A stretch of DNA of 64,000 bases from Cycas panzhihuaensis. Its lineage: Eukaryota > Cycadophyta. The notes beneath the pieces are model-generated. The model made no database searches. It was not told where the DNA came from and was given only the letters and a program-made list of their open reading frames with translations. The stretch covers positions 100,013,741-100,077,740 of the forward strand of contig CM041465.1 in the NCBI GenBank assembly GCA_023213395.1, given 5' to 3'. The position numbers and the translations under genes are program-made. Below, in pieces: positions 22,651-34,870 of this stretch (position 1 is the first letter of the stretch; each line of letters starts with the position of its first letter).

Positions 22651-23450
22651 CTCCTTCTAATCCTTTAACAAATTGTGCTAACAGTTAAGCTTACTGATCT
22701 CCTAAAGTTGGTGAGACTAAGAGAATTATCAACATGGTGGAGATTATGAAGAGTGCAAGTTCATCCAAATCACTCAATGATTTGACATCTAAAAATCTTA
22801 ACTCTTTACCTCTTATTCCCTCTCATACCATCAGGTTTAGGTCCATCTTTCTAGTTCAAAAGATGGATCATTTTCCCTGGTTAATGATTTAAAGACTATT
22901 CCTAATAGTATATCAATTATTAACTTGTTGACATGTTGCCTTAAGTAATGATAACTCCTATTCGATGCATTAGTAGTTCATATCATAATTGGTTCATCTA
23001 CTTTTGTACTTTCTTTTGATTTAGCCATGTTGCCTACTTACACTACTCATGTTCTGAATGATGTACCCCCATTCTACATTGAAATTATTAAGGATGACGT
23101 CAATATTAAACATGTTATCATTTATGAGGGATTATCTATTAATATAACCCCTCTTTGTCTTGTTGAGGATATCAAGATTTTGACCTTTGACCCTTGTGAG
23201 TAGATTTTCCAAGGATATGATAAGAATAAAAACGTTCCCCTTAGTCAAGTCATTCTTCCTTTAGATCTTAAAAAAAAGATACTTTATATTGAACTTACTA
23301 TTATTGATCTTGACTTAGAACATAATACCCTTTCAGGTAGATCATGGATTACCCAAATGGCTGCTATCTACTCTTCCCTTTTTAGTGAAATTTAGTTCAT
23401 CCATGAAGGTAAATTAAAGATTTTTAAATGTAGGCTAAAACATATTGAAT
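22651..23450 (+). pseudogene. Element 2 protease remnant
   Basis: The reading YEGLSINITP (about 23128) pairs with DNGSSVNAMP of element 1, so the catalytic Asp is gone. IFQGYDKNKN (about 23205) pairs with the CQGYDGSEK block, and LSGRSWITQMAAIYS (about 23330) with LLGRPWLDQMGAVCS. Order and spacing match element 1; stops and substitutions make it inactive. Confidence 0.7.
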
Positions 23451-25560
23451 AATCAGTCCCACTCATTGAGGCTTTCTCTAAACCTAGTGAGTCATCTAAT
23501 TCCTTATAATATTTATTTTATTATTTAGGTTGAGGGTAGTATTTCTCCATTGAAACTCCTCCTCCTTAAGGAGAAGTAAAAGGTGTTGATTTGATTGAAA
23601 TTATCCTTATTAAACTAGGTTCTTTTTCTACTCCTCATCTCTTAGATTTTACCTGTTGATCTTTGGTTTCCCCTCCTCCTTCTTATGAAGAAATAACACC
23701 ATGCTCTAATATATCCTATGAGGAGACAACTATGAGTGAAATAATTGATTCAAATCTTTCATTTCCTACTCAAAGTCATTTCTCATATGTCTTATATTTG
23801 CCTTTAGTAATTAATACTTTAGTTCCTTCTATTATGATTATTCCCTCAATAGATCATATGGTTTCATCTTCATATGATATTTCCTACCATAACTCTTTTC
23901 TCTTGGTCTTCTCTTTTTACTATGTGGTTAAATAGATATGAGAAGAAAATATTGTTGCATAGGCACTCTAATTTAGAACAAGATGACGAGGTTATTCATT
24001 TGCATGTTATGTCCTAAAGGAATCAAAATATATCTAATGGAGTTTGAGAAGTGAATTTGGTATCCGTCATTTCCCTTCCTTCTCATTACCCTATTGATGA
24101 TCCTCCATTATCTCTCATATTTATGCCTATGTCTAATCAAATTCATCACTTCTACCATTGTGAGTTTGAGTAAATCTTCACTCCAACTTGGGAATTTATT
24201 AATTAACCCATCCCTTTTTCCCAAGCTTTTTCAATCATTGAGTTTATACCAACTCATCTAAACTCTTTGATTAATGATTCCCCACCTTTTAAGTCACTTT
24301 TCTTATCACCTAACTTATCAAAAAAAATTCTCCTCAGTGACCCTTTTCATTTAGATCATTTTAAAAGTGATGAGGTAGTCCTTAAGCATCTAGTGGGATC
24401 AACTCCTAATCTTCCCTCTTATCATCATAAATTGAGTTTTTTAAAGATGATACAACCTAATTCACCACTAATAGATTGTTCTTAATTTCAAGAGATAGTT
24501 TCTCTTATAGAACTTACTCCTCCTTATTTTGAAGAAGGTAATACTATGCTCATAGAAGAAACCATAGATATCGATTTAAAATTAGGGGATACTTCTAAAA
24601 TTATTAAGCTTGAAGCTAATTATTCTCTACAAGAGATCTCTCAGTTTAAAGATATCTTCCATGAGTTTCATTAAATTTTTGGTTAGGATTACAATGATAT
24701 GCAAGGTCTTGATTCCCATGTTATCAAACATAATATCACTATTATTCCTAGTGTTAAACCCAAATGCCAAAAACAAAGACCTATTCGTCCATGTCTTTGT
24801 ACTACTATCAAATAGGAAAGTTGAGAAATTGTTAAAAGTTGGATTCATTAAGAGCATTGATTACTCTTAATAGGTTTCAAATATAGTCCTAGTTGCCAAA
24901 AGGAATAGCTCAATTTGAATTTGCATTAACTTTTAGGATATTAACAATGTCTATCCCAAAGATAATTTTTCTTTCCCCTTTCTTGATCAAATATGGGATC
25001 AATAGTTGGTTTTGAAATTATGTCCCTTATGGATTATTTCTCTGAATATAATCAAATTTCTATTACATTGTAAGATCATCATAAAACTTCTTTTGTTACT
25101 CCTTAGTACATCTTCATTTATAAAGTCATGCCTTTTGGGTTAAAGAATGTCGGGACTACTTATCAAAGAGAAATAGTTTATATTTTTCACAATCTAATCA
25201 ATAATATTATTATCATATATTTACATAACATGCTTGCTCTTTCTCGTAAATGATAATATCATGTACATGATTTGAGAATGATCTTTAAAAGATGTAGAAA
25301 GTATTATTTCTATTTGAATCCATCTAAATAGATTTGTAGTAACTTTAGGAAAGATGTTAGGTAATATTGTCTCCCATAATGGAATAAGAGTAGATCCCAA
25401 TAAAGTAAAGGCAATTATTGATATGCCTCCCCTGAAAACCCAAAAATAGATCAAATATTTCTTAGGTAGGCTTGGTTTTCTTAGACATTTTATTGCTAAT
25501 TTTACCATAGATGTTAAGCCTCCAACAAATATTTTAAAGAAAGATGTTGAATTATGATAA
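23451..25560 (+). pseudogene. Element 2 linker and reverse transcriptase remnant
   Basis: A variable Ser/Pro/Glu-rich linker (to about 24600) precedes RT blocks readable in broken frames: DYNDMQGLDSHVIKH (about 24690), EVEKLLKVGFIKSIDYS (about 24818), INNVYPKDNFSFPFLDQI (about 24940), a frame change, then NNIIIIYLHNML (about 25200) and IKYFLGRLGFLRHF (about 25450). The catalytic Y-V-D-D-M has become Y-L-H-N-M, so both aspartates are lost. Many stops. Confidence 0.75.
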
Positions 25561-26010
25561 ACTCCTTAAGTTCAAGAGTCATTTGATAGATTAAAGTAAG
25601 CATTAATCTCAACACTAGTGCTTACTCTACCAAGGTTTAATAAGCCTTTTATTCTATATAGCTCTTCTTCAAAAGAGTCATTAATAAGTATGTTAGTATA
25701 AGAAGATGATTTTGCTAAAGAACAAGTAATCTATTTCATTAGTAGAACCTTAGTGGCAGTTGAGATTTATTATCCTCCTCTTGAGAAAGACTATCTTTCT
25801 TTAGTCTTTTCCACTAAGAAGTTGTCATTACCTTCCTAGGAATAAGGTCCTTCTTATCATCTAATTAGATCCCATTAGATATGTATTAACTAAAACCAAC
25901 CTTACTAGATGATTAGTAAAATGGTCCCTATTATTATAAGAGTTTAATTTTTAAATTGTTAACAAGAAATCTAAGAAATCAAGGCTGATGCTCTTGTACC
26001 CAATCCTACC
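25561..26010 (+). pseudogene. Element 2 RNase H remnant
   Basis: NKPFILYSSSSKESLISML (about 25650) pairs with DRPFILYTSATNESLGAML of element 1, and VIYFISRTLVAVEIYYPP (about 25728) with AIYFISRTLVATELNYPP. The rest is fragmentary. Confidence 0.7.
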
Positions 26011-27330
26011 AATCGACCTATTGATGATGCTTTTCTAGATGAACACATCTTCCATATCCAAACCATCTCTTCTGATGACCCCTGGTAAGGAGAGATCAAA
26101 TCTTACCTTTACTATCAATCTTTCCCTTCTTCTTTGACATCAAAGAAAAGAAGACGAATTCGAGCCACCATTAGGTAATATCTTTTCCTCAATGGCATAC
26201 TTTATAAACATTCCTTTTATGGGATTCTATTGAGGTGTCTCTCTCCTAATAAGGTTCTTACGACCTTAATAGAGTGCCATAATGGAACATGTGATGCTCA
26301 TTTTAGTGGATGATCTATGGCCTAATGTATTCTCTGCATGGGTTATTATTAGCCTACCTTATAGAAAGATGCTTATATCTATATTTAAAAATATAAAAAA
26401 TGCTAGTCTCACACTATATTGATTCATAAACTTACCCAAGAGTTGAAATATGTTATCTCTCCTTGGCCCTTCTCTTAATGGGGCTCTGATCTCATTAGTC
26501 AAATCTCCCTTGCTTTATCTAATGGTCACAAATTCATTATTACTACAAATTAATATTTTACTAAATGAAGTGAAGTTATTCCATTGGTCTCCATTATAGG
26601 AAAGATTGTCACTACATTTATTTTATAATATATCATTTATAGATTTGGGGTACTTAATATAATCATCACTAATAATGGGTCTTCATTTTATAATCCCTAT
26701 GCTAGTGAGCTGTGTAATAAGTTTTATATCATTCATAGACCATCTGCCCCTTATCACCCTTATGCAAATGACCAAGTTGAGACATTTAACAAAACATTAG
26801 CTAAGACTATTGTGACTTCTTATAGAGATTGGCATATTTAACTATTTTTGACATTATAGGTATATAGGACTTCAATAATAAATATTATAGGCATGATACA
26901 TTTTTCTCTAGATTATGATATTGAGGTCATTCTCTCATTAGAAGTTGAGATTCCTCCATTAAGTGTCTCACTAAAATAATTTATTGATGAAGAGTTCCAA
27001 AGAGAAGCATGTCTCTTAGAACTTAAAAAAGTTGATAAGACTCATTTGCAAGCATTACAAAATAAGATGGCCTCTAAAGTTAGGGTTTAAGCTACCCATA
27101 ATAGGTATCTTAGTTCTAGAAAATTTTGTGTTGATGATAAGGTTTTGAAGTTGGAATATATCTATGATAAGCAATGAAAGTTCTCTCCTAAGTGGGTTAG
27201 ACCCTACTTAGTTATTGAATATTTAAACAATGGTACTTATTAAATCTCTATGATGGAAAGCTTGGAATTTAAGAATCCTATCAATTCTCAATACTTGAGG
27301 AGTTCTATACCTAGTGGCATCTAATCTCTA
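26011..27330 (+). pseudogene. Element 2 integrase remnant
   Basis: The zinc region is partly readable (CHNGTCDAHFSG, about 26277). The first catalytic Asp is in WGSDLI (about 26480), preceded by the same PFS-stop-WG as in element 1 (TAA at 26476). The second Asp has become Asn (ITNNGSSF, about 26665). DQVETFNKTL (about 26770) keeps the Glu. WHI-stop-L (about 26839) again repeats the element 1 stop. The GPY/F end reads KFSPKWVRPYLVIE (about 27178). Confidence 0.75.
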
Positions 27331-29560
27331 TAATGAGGATAAACTATGGCTCTAAATTCTCCTATTATCTAATAAGCTAAAACTATAGGCAATTCTCTTT
27401 ATTAATTATTCTTTACTTTCCTTTAAGCTATCCCTACTTTCATAAAGTCACCTCCTCATAATCACATAAGCCTACTACCCCTTCTAGCATACACATTGAT
27501 TATGAGTACTCTTTTTTCAAGGTTATCTATCTATTCCCTTTAGGGCCCTATACTCAAGGGAGAATTTGGGCCCCTAGTTTTTTCATCTATAGTTGCCCTT
27601 GACAAGAGATTTGTTCATCAACTTCAGTTATTTTATTAGTTGCTTAGGTTATATCCTATATACTAGTCCTTCATTCTAGGGATTCCTTCTTGGTCATTCA
27701 TCACCTGTTTTTCTTTTCTTCTTATTATCCTTAGTTTTCTTTATTTATACTTTTGAGGTGAATACTCATTCTACTACATTCTCATTATATTTTGAGACAC
27801 CATGATTTAGATCTCTTCTTTCTCTTGTAGTTCAATCTTTAAGGAGTTTGGTTTCTTATGTTCCAACTTGGTTTTATTAAAAAGGATAAATCCTTCCTAT
27901 ATTGAGGAAAGATACTTTATGATTGGAAGGTTATGAACTTTTTCTTATAAATTAAAATAAAAGAAAAAAGTAAAAAGTAAAAGTTGAAATAAGGAAAGAT
28001 ATTAGAAAAAGAAAACAAAGTAAAAAAAATCAAAATATATATTATTATCATCCTCTTATAATCTAAGGCAATTCATGTGATGACTTTGTTCCTACCTATA
28101 TATATAATAGGTTGGGTTCATTTAGATGAGTCATTCAGGATGTTCGAGTCTAGTTGCTTGGGTCTACCATGGCCTTAGCTATGATTAAACCCTACTTGAC
28201 ATTTTTTATTATAGCTAACTATTGTTGTCCTAATTATGATTTCTCCTCTTCCTCCTTGTAGTAAACAATAATCTATTCTCATTTACTACCATCTCCTTAC
28301 TGATTGATTCTCATATTCTCCTTTATTGATCATACTATCTCCAAATATTAGTCCTACTTTCCTATGGCATTGAGTATTTTCATTAACAGAGGAAGTAAAG
28401 GTAACTCAGGACTATTTGCTACTACATGAATGGTTTATAATCAATTAAGAAATCCCCTCATATCTGCCAGTTTATTTCTACCTAGAGCAAACAATAACAA
28501 AGCCAAATATTTTGCTATTATAGGAGCATTATCTAATATTTTAATTATATTATGAACCTATCATCATTCATCCTGACCTCAGATTATAGTTTACTAGTTA
28601 GTTAGGATATATCAAGTCCATTCTTCATAGTTCATTTCCCTTCACCATTAGGTTTCATTATTGATGTCTTTATTCTATTTAATTACTATCCAATTTGTTC
28701 CCTAAATTTTTAATACTAAAGCTAATGCTATAGTCTCTTTTATCTTGGATGATTATTTAAGCTAACTTTCACCTTTTATTGGAGGCACCTTACTCTATAA
28801 TGAGAATAAACTACCATTCTATAAAGAGTATAAACTATGGGTTTTGAGGATAAATGTTTGAGTGATATAAAAGGTTAAGATGATAGGCTTAAAGATAAAA
28901 TGAACTGATAGAAAAGATAGACCCATGTGGGAATCATGGGCTGAGGAGGATCTTGGTAGCGTCCCTAAGAGCATATTACCCTTGGAAGGAGCTAATGAGG
29001 AATCCTATATACTTGAGAAACTAGTTGTTTATTAGGTGGAATTAATATTTCATTCTAAAAACAACATGTTTTTCTTAAGATATATTATATGAATATAGAT
29101 TCCGGTCTATGCTTGTGTAATCTATCTTGAGTATGATGTGAATTATGTAAGTTTTTCTTTTCAGAGGGACTTAAATTATTCCATATTCTATTTTTATAAA
29201 CTTATTATTATTTTCTTTTCAAGTGGTTTTATATTTATAAGAATAGAATTGTTAATCTTTTCCATCTACTCCTTTTTATCTTTTTATCTATTTTCTTTCC
29301 TTCATCATTCCTTATGATTTTCCTTCTTTAAGACCCCTTTGTACTAAAAAATGAGTATAAACTATCATGTACATATTGATCAAAAAATCTAAAAAGATAT
29401 AAAATGACAAAAGACAAAAAAAGAAAAGATAAAAGAAAAAAACTATTATATGCTTTCATGGACTCTCACACTAGTGAATATATACCATATTTAATTTATA
29501 AAAGAGGGATAAAATTGGGGAATGAGTTTAGAGTCAATAATTTAATCACAATTATTACAT
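27331..29560. other. Element 2 noncoding spacer after integrase
   Basis: No coding signal. It holds scattered copies of a short motif close to AATGAGNATAAACTATGG (27332, 28797, 28824, 29348) and A-rich stretches at 27955-28035 and 29395-29445. Confidence 0.5.
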
Positions 29561-29586
29561 AAACCATAATGGAAATGATCAACATA

Positions 29587-29974
<388 letters not shown>

Positions 29975-30059
29975 GAATATGAAATAAATATAGCACATCT
30001 GTCACTTTGTGATTCATGATATAACATCTATGGCTCATAAAATATCTCATATCTCCCCT

Positions 30060-31720
30060 CTATATATAAAATATGCTCATCTCTGTGAGCTCTAATGAGA
30101 CCTGCCCTATCCTCCTAGCTCTACCCTCTCCTCTCTATCTAGAGTTTTCCCATGTGTTAACTCTCTATATGGTGGAATTTATCTTCCCTACTAAATCATA
30201 GTTCTCTTGGATGGAGTAACTCTCCCCCTACCTGAACTAATGTCATGCTCCATAGATGACATCACTCATCCTCTAATGCCTTAAACTTTAACTCCCAAAG
30301 TCTCAGCTTCATCTTCATATCTTAAATCATATCTCCAACCTATAATGCAAGACTAGAATACTCAACCTAATGTCTTGATAGTGTATGGTTAATTATATTC
30401 CATGTTAGAGGTTTCTCCAACATGTATGCATAGTAGAAGATCAGGTCAAGCATCCTCTAGACCTCTAAAAGAGTTAAGCTCTCCTCACCTATTCATGAAA
30501 AACATATCAATTATGATTGGAATTCTATATGAAATGTAGATAATCTAAAAGAAAATAATCAATTATATTCAAAATATTTACTAATTGACATACCTATTGG
30601 TTGTACTCCTCCCATTGGCTCAGTCACAATCTCCTCTCCTAGCTATAGAATTACCTCTTCTTAAGGCTCCTAAGAAGCCTATTTAGGATACTCCTCCTAT
30701 CCTACTATGCTCCTATCACCTCCTCTCCCATATCCATCTACCAAACCCAACTCCATGCTCTAAATATAGCCTCCTCTATCCCTACCTTGTACTCTACCCA
30801 TTGATTAAAGCGCATCCCTACCTCCTCTCTCACCTCTGTTGGTCAATGGCTCATCCATGTCTCCTCTCCTACACTAACTGATAAGATGTTGTTTCCTATT
30901 TCCTTCTCCTCTTACTCCTCTCCTCTCCCTCTCCCTCCACTAGTCATAGGAGCCTCTCCTTTATTGCTCTCTCAACTGTATCAACCTCATCATCACTCCA
31001 TATTGATAGTACCTCATATGGATCCTCTATTAATTGCCTCTTAGTCATCTAGTTTAGTATAGGACTATGTATAATTCTCACCACTATAGTTGTTCTATTA
31101 TGAATTTGGGCCCTTATATGCCAACTTTTCATTCTTGGATCTATAATAGTTAGCTCTCATGGCACTCTACCTAGCCTTGTCAATGGGATGTGGTTATATA
31201 GCCAATATATCAAAATTGAATTGTAAGAAAATCCTCCTCTACCTTACATCCTGATTTTAGATAATTGAAGGCATATACTATTAGCTATATACTACCCCTA
31301 GTTTATCTTAATCCCTTGATCACACCTTCTAATAACTCCCACCCACTATGTTGGAACCCCAATGAAGTTTTAGGTTCTAGTAATCCTAAAAATAATGATG
31401 AGGGCAATGTTCTTATGTATTATCAGGATCCCCTCTATCATCCTCATTACCTAAATAAATATCATATGAGGACTAAATTGATTAGTAAAGTAGGTTACAT
31501 ACTACCTACAAGCCTCTTGTGACTTATCGTTAAGTGTTGTATTCAGTTTGATACTTTCCCCATGCTAACTAACCCTAAGATTCTCCTAATATCCCTAAGA
31601 GTAATTTGGATGTCTCATATAGCCCATACCCTAAATATATTCCTCCCTAGGATCTAACAACTAATAAAATAATGAAAGATCTCATACTCCATCACTAATT
31701 TAGTTGATCCACTCACTTGG
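30060..31720 (-). pseudogene. Element 2 antisense ORF, decayed
   Basis: This lies in the same place as the antisense ORF of element 1. Read on the minus strand, the best-kept parts are a short N-terminal-like block (ITLRDIRRILGL, about 31590), an acidic stretch EVLSIWSDDEVD (about 31000), a predicted intron, a block ending ILDLIFYYAYMLEKP that pairs with VWRLVEAMVREMFPQVYAEGQP of element 1, and LRLWELKFKALEDE (about 30300), which pairs with ERLKAIEEKFRAMEEG. Stops are frequent. Function unknown. Confidence 0.5.
30489..30593 (-). other. Predicted intron in the antisense ORF of element 2
   Basis: On the minus strand the donor is CCAATAG/GTATGTC (GT at 30593-30592) and the acceptor is TTCATGAATAG/GTGAGG (AG at 30490-30489): 105 bases. 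The place is the one where element 1 has its 113-base predicted intron, just upstream of the GAGGTCTGGAG / GAGGTCTAGAG block. Confidence 0.5.
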
Positions 31721-32439
31721 GATAAGCCACATAGCCTTAATTAGGTCTAATACACCTTGGTTAGTTGACTAATCAACTCCCTAATTGGTAATCCTTCATT
31801 CTTTTTGGTATCCACCCTCTCTAGAGGTTAGATCATAGCAAAAATAATCACGTCACACTAAAAAAGTGATCTTTTAATTTTTGTTCAAATTATAAAATCA
31901 TATTTTTAAATTTTCATTATGTTTTTAACCTACTTATTACATTTTTCATCATGTATCATTATGTTTTTATAAAAAAAATCCAATTTAAATTTTTTTTTAC
32001 AAGAGAGACTTACCAGATATCTAGCTCCTCGATGTATCATCTTAATCCTCCCCTCTTAGAGCTAGTCTCTCATCAAAATGGCTCCTAATTATCTCCAAAA
32101 TCAAAAGATAAGATCCCTTTGGATTATTGTTTCTCTAACTCCCTCATGTAAAAATAAAATGAAATATATTGATTTTTCTTATAAAAAGGGAGGGTCTTTT
32201 CTTTGGTTTTTGGATAAAATTTTTCTTTTATTAATTTTATTTATCTAAGTTAATATTATCTTCTCTTAATAATCATTCCTAGATAAATTATCTTTGAAAT
32301 TAGGAAATGATATATTCTCCATTGATTAGGATTATTGTTGACCTTAATTTATTTACCTTTTGATGAGAATTTTAAAGGCCTAAATATGATATCTTTTACT
32401 CATTTTGATATCTATTTTAATCTTTATTTTGGCCCTAAA

Positions 32440-32646
32440 AATGCTCTAAACTCTTTTACCTATTAAAGAGCCTAAACTATGACAGTGTAATGCTCTAAAT
32501 CCCCTTTTCCCATTATTGAGCTTGAACTATAATGGAAAGCTCTGAAACGTCACTTACTAATAAGTTGAAACTATGGTAGTCTTAGACTCTGAAAAGTCAC
32601 CTGTTAATGAGTCCAAAAACTATGACATTTTATCATTTATGCTCTA
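32440..32646 (+). repeat. Degenerate tandem repeat of about 50-60 bp
   Basis: Four units each contain GCTCTAAA or CTCTGAAA, then ATTAAAGAGCCTAAACTATG, ATTATTGAGCTTGAACTATA, TAATAAGTTGAAACTATGG or TTAATGAGTCCAAAAACTATG. Isolated copies of the same core lie earlier in the element (27332, 28797, 28824, 29348). Confidence 0.6.
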
Positions 32647-32989
32647 GTAAAAATACTTTCCTCTAACACTTGGTTAATGAGAGATAAAATATAATCATTT
32701 AGGGTTTTAAGCATCATGAAGTTTATGAGCATTTAGTATTTTTTTTCAATTGAGTGAGTGTAAGCCCTATTCGTTTGGTAAGTATTTTGGTAGTATCTTT
32801 AGTATATCAATCTAGCAAAATCAAGGTTTGTTTAGTTTGATTTTAGTACTTTTTCTAGACTAGATTTTTCATCATTCATATATCTCATCTGAATCCTTAT
32901 CTATTTGAGAAATCTTTATCATGATCATTGTCACCTTTTACCATCCTACTCTTTTTTTAAAGTCTTCTTTTGAAGTATAGCTTCAAGTG

Positions 32990-33002
32990 CTAAGGGGGCA
33001 AA
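32990..33002 (+). promoter_or_regulatory. Element 2 polypurine tract
   Basis: CTAAGGGGGCAAA sits directly before the 3' LTR start. It is the plus-strand primer site expected here and helps fix the LTR boundary. Confidence 0.65.
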
Positions 33003-34007
33003 TATTTCACTAAAAGTTAGCTTTCAATTGATCTTCATATTCATTAACAAGTTTCCTACAGATAGCTTGCAGCCTATGAAACTCATATGCAACTAACTAT
33101 ATGTTGATATTATTGTAAAGAAATTACAAGGAGATTTTATCATTTATGGAGCTTTTAAGCACCATAGGATCCTTAAACCTCATGCAAAATCTATTTGTTA
33201 CAAAGATTTATCATTCATGCATACATGTTCTTTTTTCGAAAAGAGAGAAAATGAAGAAGACAAAGTCAATAAATATAGCACTAAATATACTAAAATCATA
33301 TTTGAAATCTCTAATTTCCATTGAAATCATTCTTGAAGTTTAAAATAACATGTGCATAGAATAAAGAGTTTTGCATAAGCATAGCATGTTATTTAGTTTC
33401 CATCAAGTTGAATACAATATTGCATATCATAACATTTTTATCTTATGCTTGTTACTTTTATGTTTGAAAAGAAGTGTATTTTGCATCTTTAGGAGATAGT
33501 ATCTTTTTCATTTCAGTGTTCTTTTTTTTTTAAGAAAAAGAAATAATATGCATGTTTTACTTTCTTAGGTTGGCTTTCAAAAGGTACTTAGATCTTGTTG
33601 TTTCATTGATTCTTTCTTTTGCATTCTTAAAAAGAAAACTATATCAATCCTTCCATTGCTTAACCTTTTCTTTATTGTAGTAAACCCAAAAAGTTAAAAT
33701 AAAAAAAGGAAAGGAGTCCCTAGGAAGGATACAGAAGATATTATCAATGTAATTCTAGACTTAGAACTCCTTTACTTACTTGTGTAGGCTAGTGGATCCT
33801 AGTACTTCTTACATCATAGCCTTTCACTATCACATACATATTCAAACTAAATCACACAAATAGGTAGAGACTCCTTCTTAGGAATTGGAAAATATAGTCC
33901 TTAGGTTTGCGTAGGCTTATTTATCTCTTGATTTAGACTTGAAATAGAGGAAACATAATATCATTAACGGATACTTAGCCTAGGCCCAACCAAAGTATGT
34001 TAGATAA
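33003..34007 (+). repeat. Element 2, 3' LTR
   Basis: About 1.0 kb. It starts TATTTCACTAAAAG (G-to-A change of a TG start) after the PPT and ends near GTATGTTAGATAA, with end blocks matching the 5' LTR. The LTR start of element 3 (TGTTTCACTAGG) is very similar, so the two belong to one family. The right boundary is approximate to a few bases. Confidence 0.7.
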
Positions 34008-34870
34008 GTGCCATTTAGTTTCCATCATATCCTTAGCATTTTTATGGGACTAGCTCAAGGGTATTGATGTTGAGTTTCTCAAGCATTTAGGCAAGTATAA
34101 TATTCATTGATGGCCTATTATTAATTATAGTTATTTTTAATATAAAATCTAGGGTCTTAATAGTGATAGCAAAGGGGTAATGCCAATAGTGTTTACACTC
34201 CTTAGTAGGTGGCAAGTCACCTGGGACTAAAGAAATGATCAATTGGTCAAGATGTGGTTGTGATGGCCTGGATAGGTGCTTCCTTATACTTGAGGTCTTC
34301 TAGAAATAAGTTTTATTAGTCAGGGAAGCTCTGCAAGATGTCCATTATAGAAATACCTAAGGAAGTGGTGTGAAATTCCATTATGATGGAGAAAGGTTTC
34401 CCCTTACTAGTGGGTTGGGGAAGGCCCCTCATAAATTCATATTAGATAATAGGAATAGGAATCATCTTGGGCAAGGTAAAGATTTCTATTAGAAGGGCTT
34501 GATAACTACTTATTAGGAAGTAGAAATTTCCCCAGCTTCCCTGGCTACTTTGGCTTAGGTTATGGGAAAAACCTAAGTTGTGTTAAGTATTTAGATGACC
34601 CTTTTACCTTTAACAATATAATATTAGGTGGCCTAGGTTAAGTCTTATATTTTGGAGGAAGAGGAGCCTATTGGCTTAAGGTAGGGCCTGTCCTTATATT
34701 GATCAAGAGTGGGGTTAGATGGTGGCTTTCTTTAAGATTGGGGTCAATCCCTCCCTTACTTGATATAAGGTTAGGTTGGTTATTTAAGAGCATCATAGTT
34801 AGGGAAAGGGTCTTAACAGATTAGCTACTCAAGATTAGGCTTAAACATAGGTTATAAAGGAGGATCCTAA
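34008..34870 (-). pseudogene. Element 3 protease, cut off
   Basis: Minus-strand blocks pair with element 1: RGLPQPTSKGKPFS (about 34415) with RALTQPTGRGKPFS; LGISIMDILQSFPD (about 34350) with TGMSIMDVLRSCPE; NRPSMNIIL (about 34110) with DNGSSVNAMP, so the catalytic Asp region is altered; and GYDGN (about 34030) with GYDGSEK. The coding match stops there, at the edge of element 2's 3' LTR. Confidence 0.75.

Larger units (their letters stand above)
31721..33002. other. Element 2 spacer between antisense ORF and 3' LTR
   Basis: No gene. AT-rich, with a cluster of degenerate repeats at 32440-32646 (separate entry). It ends in a polypurine tract. Confidence 0.5.
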
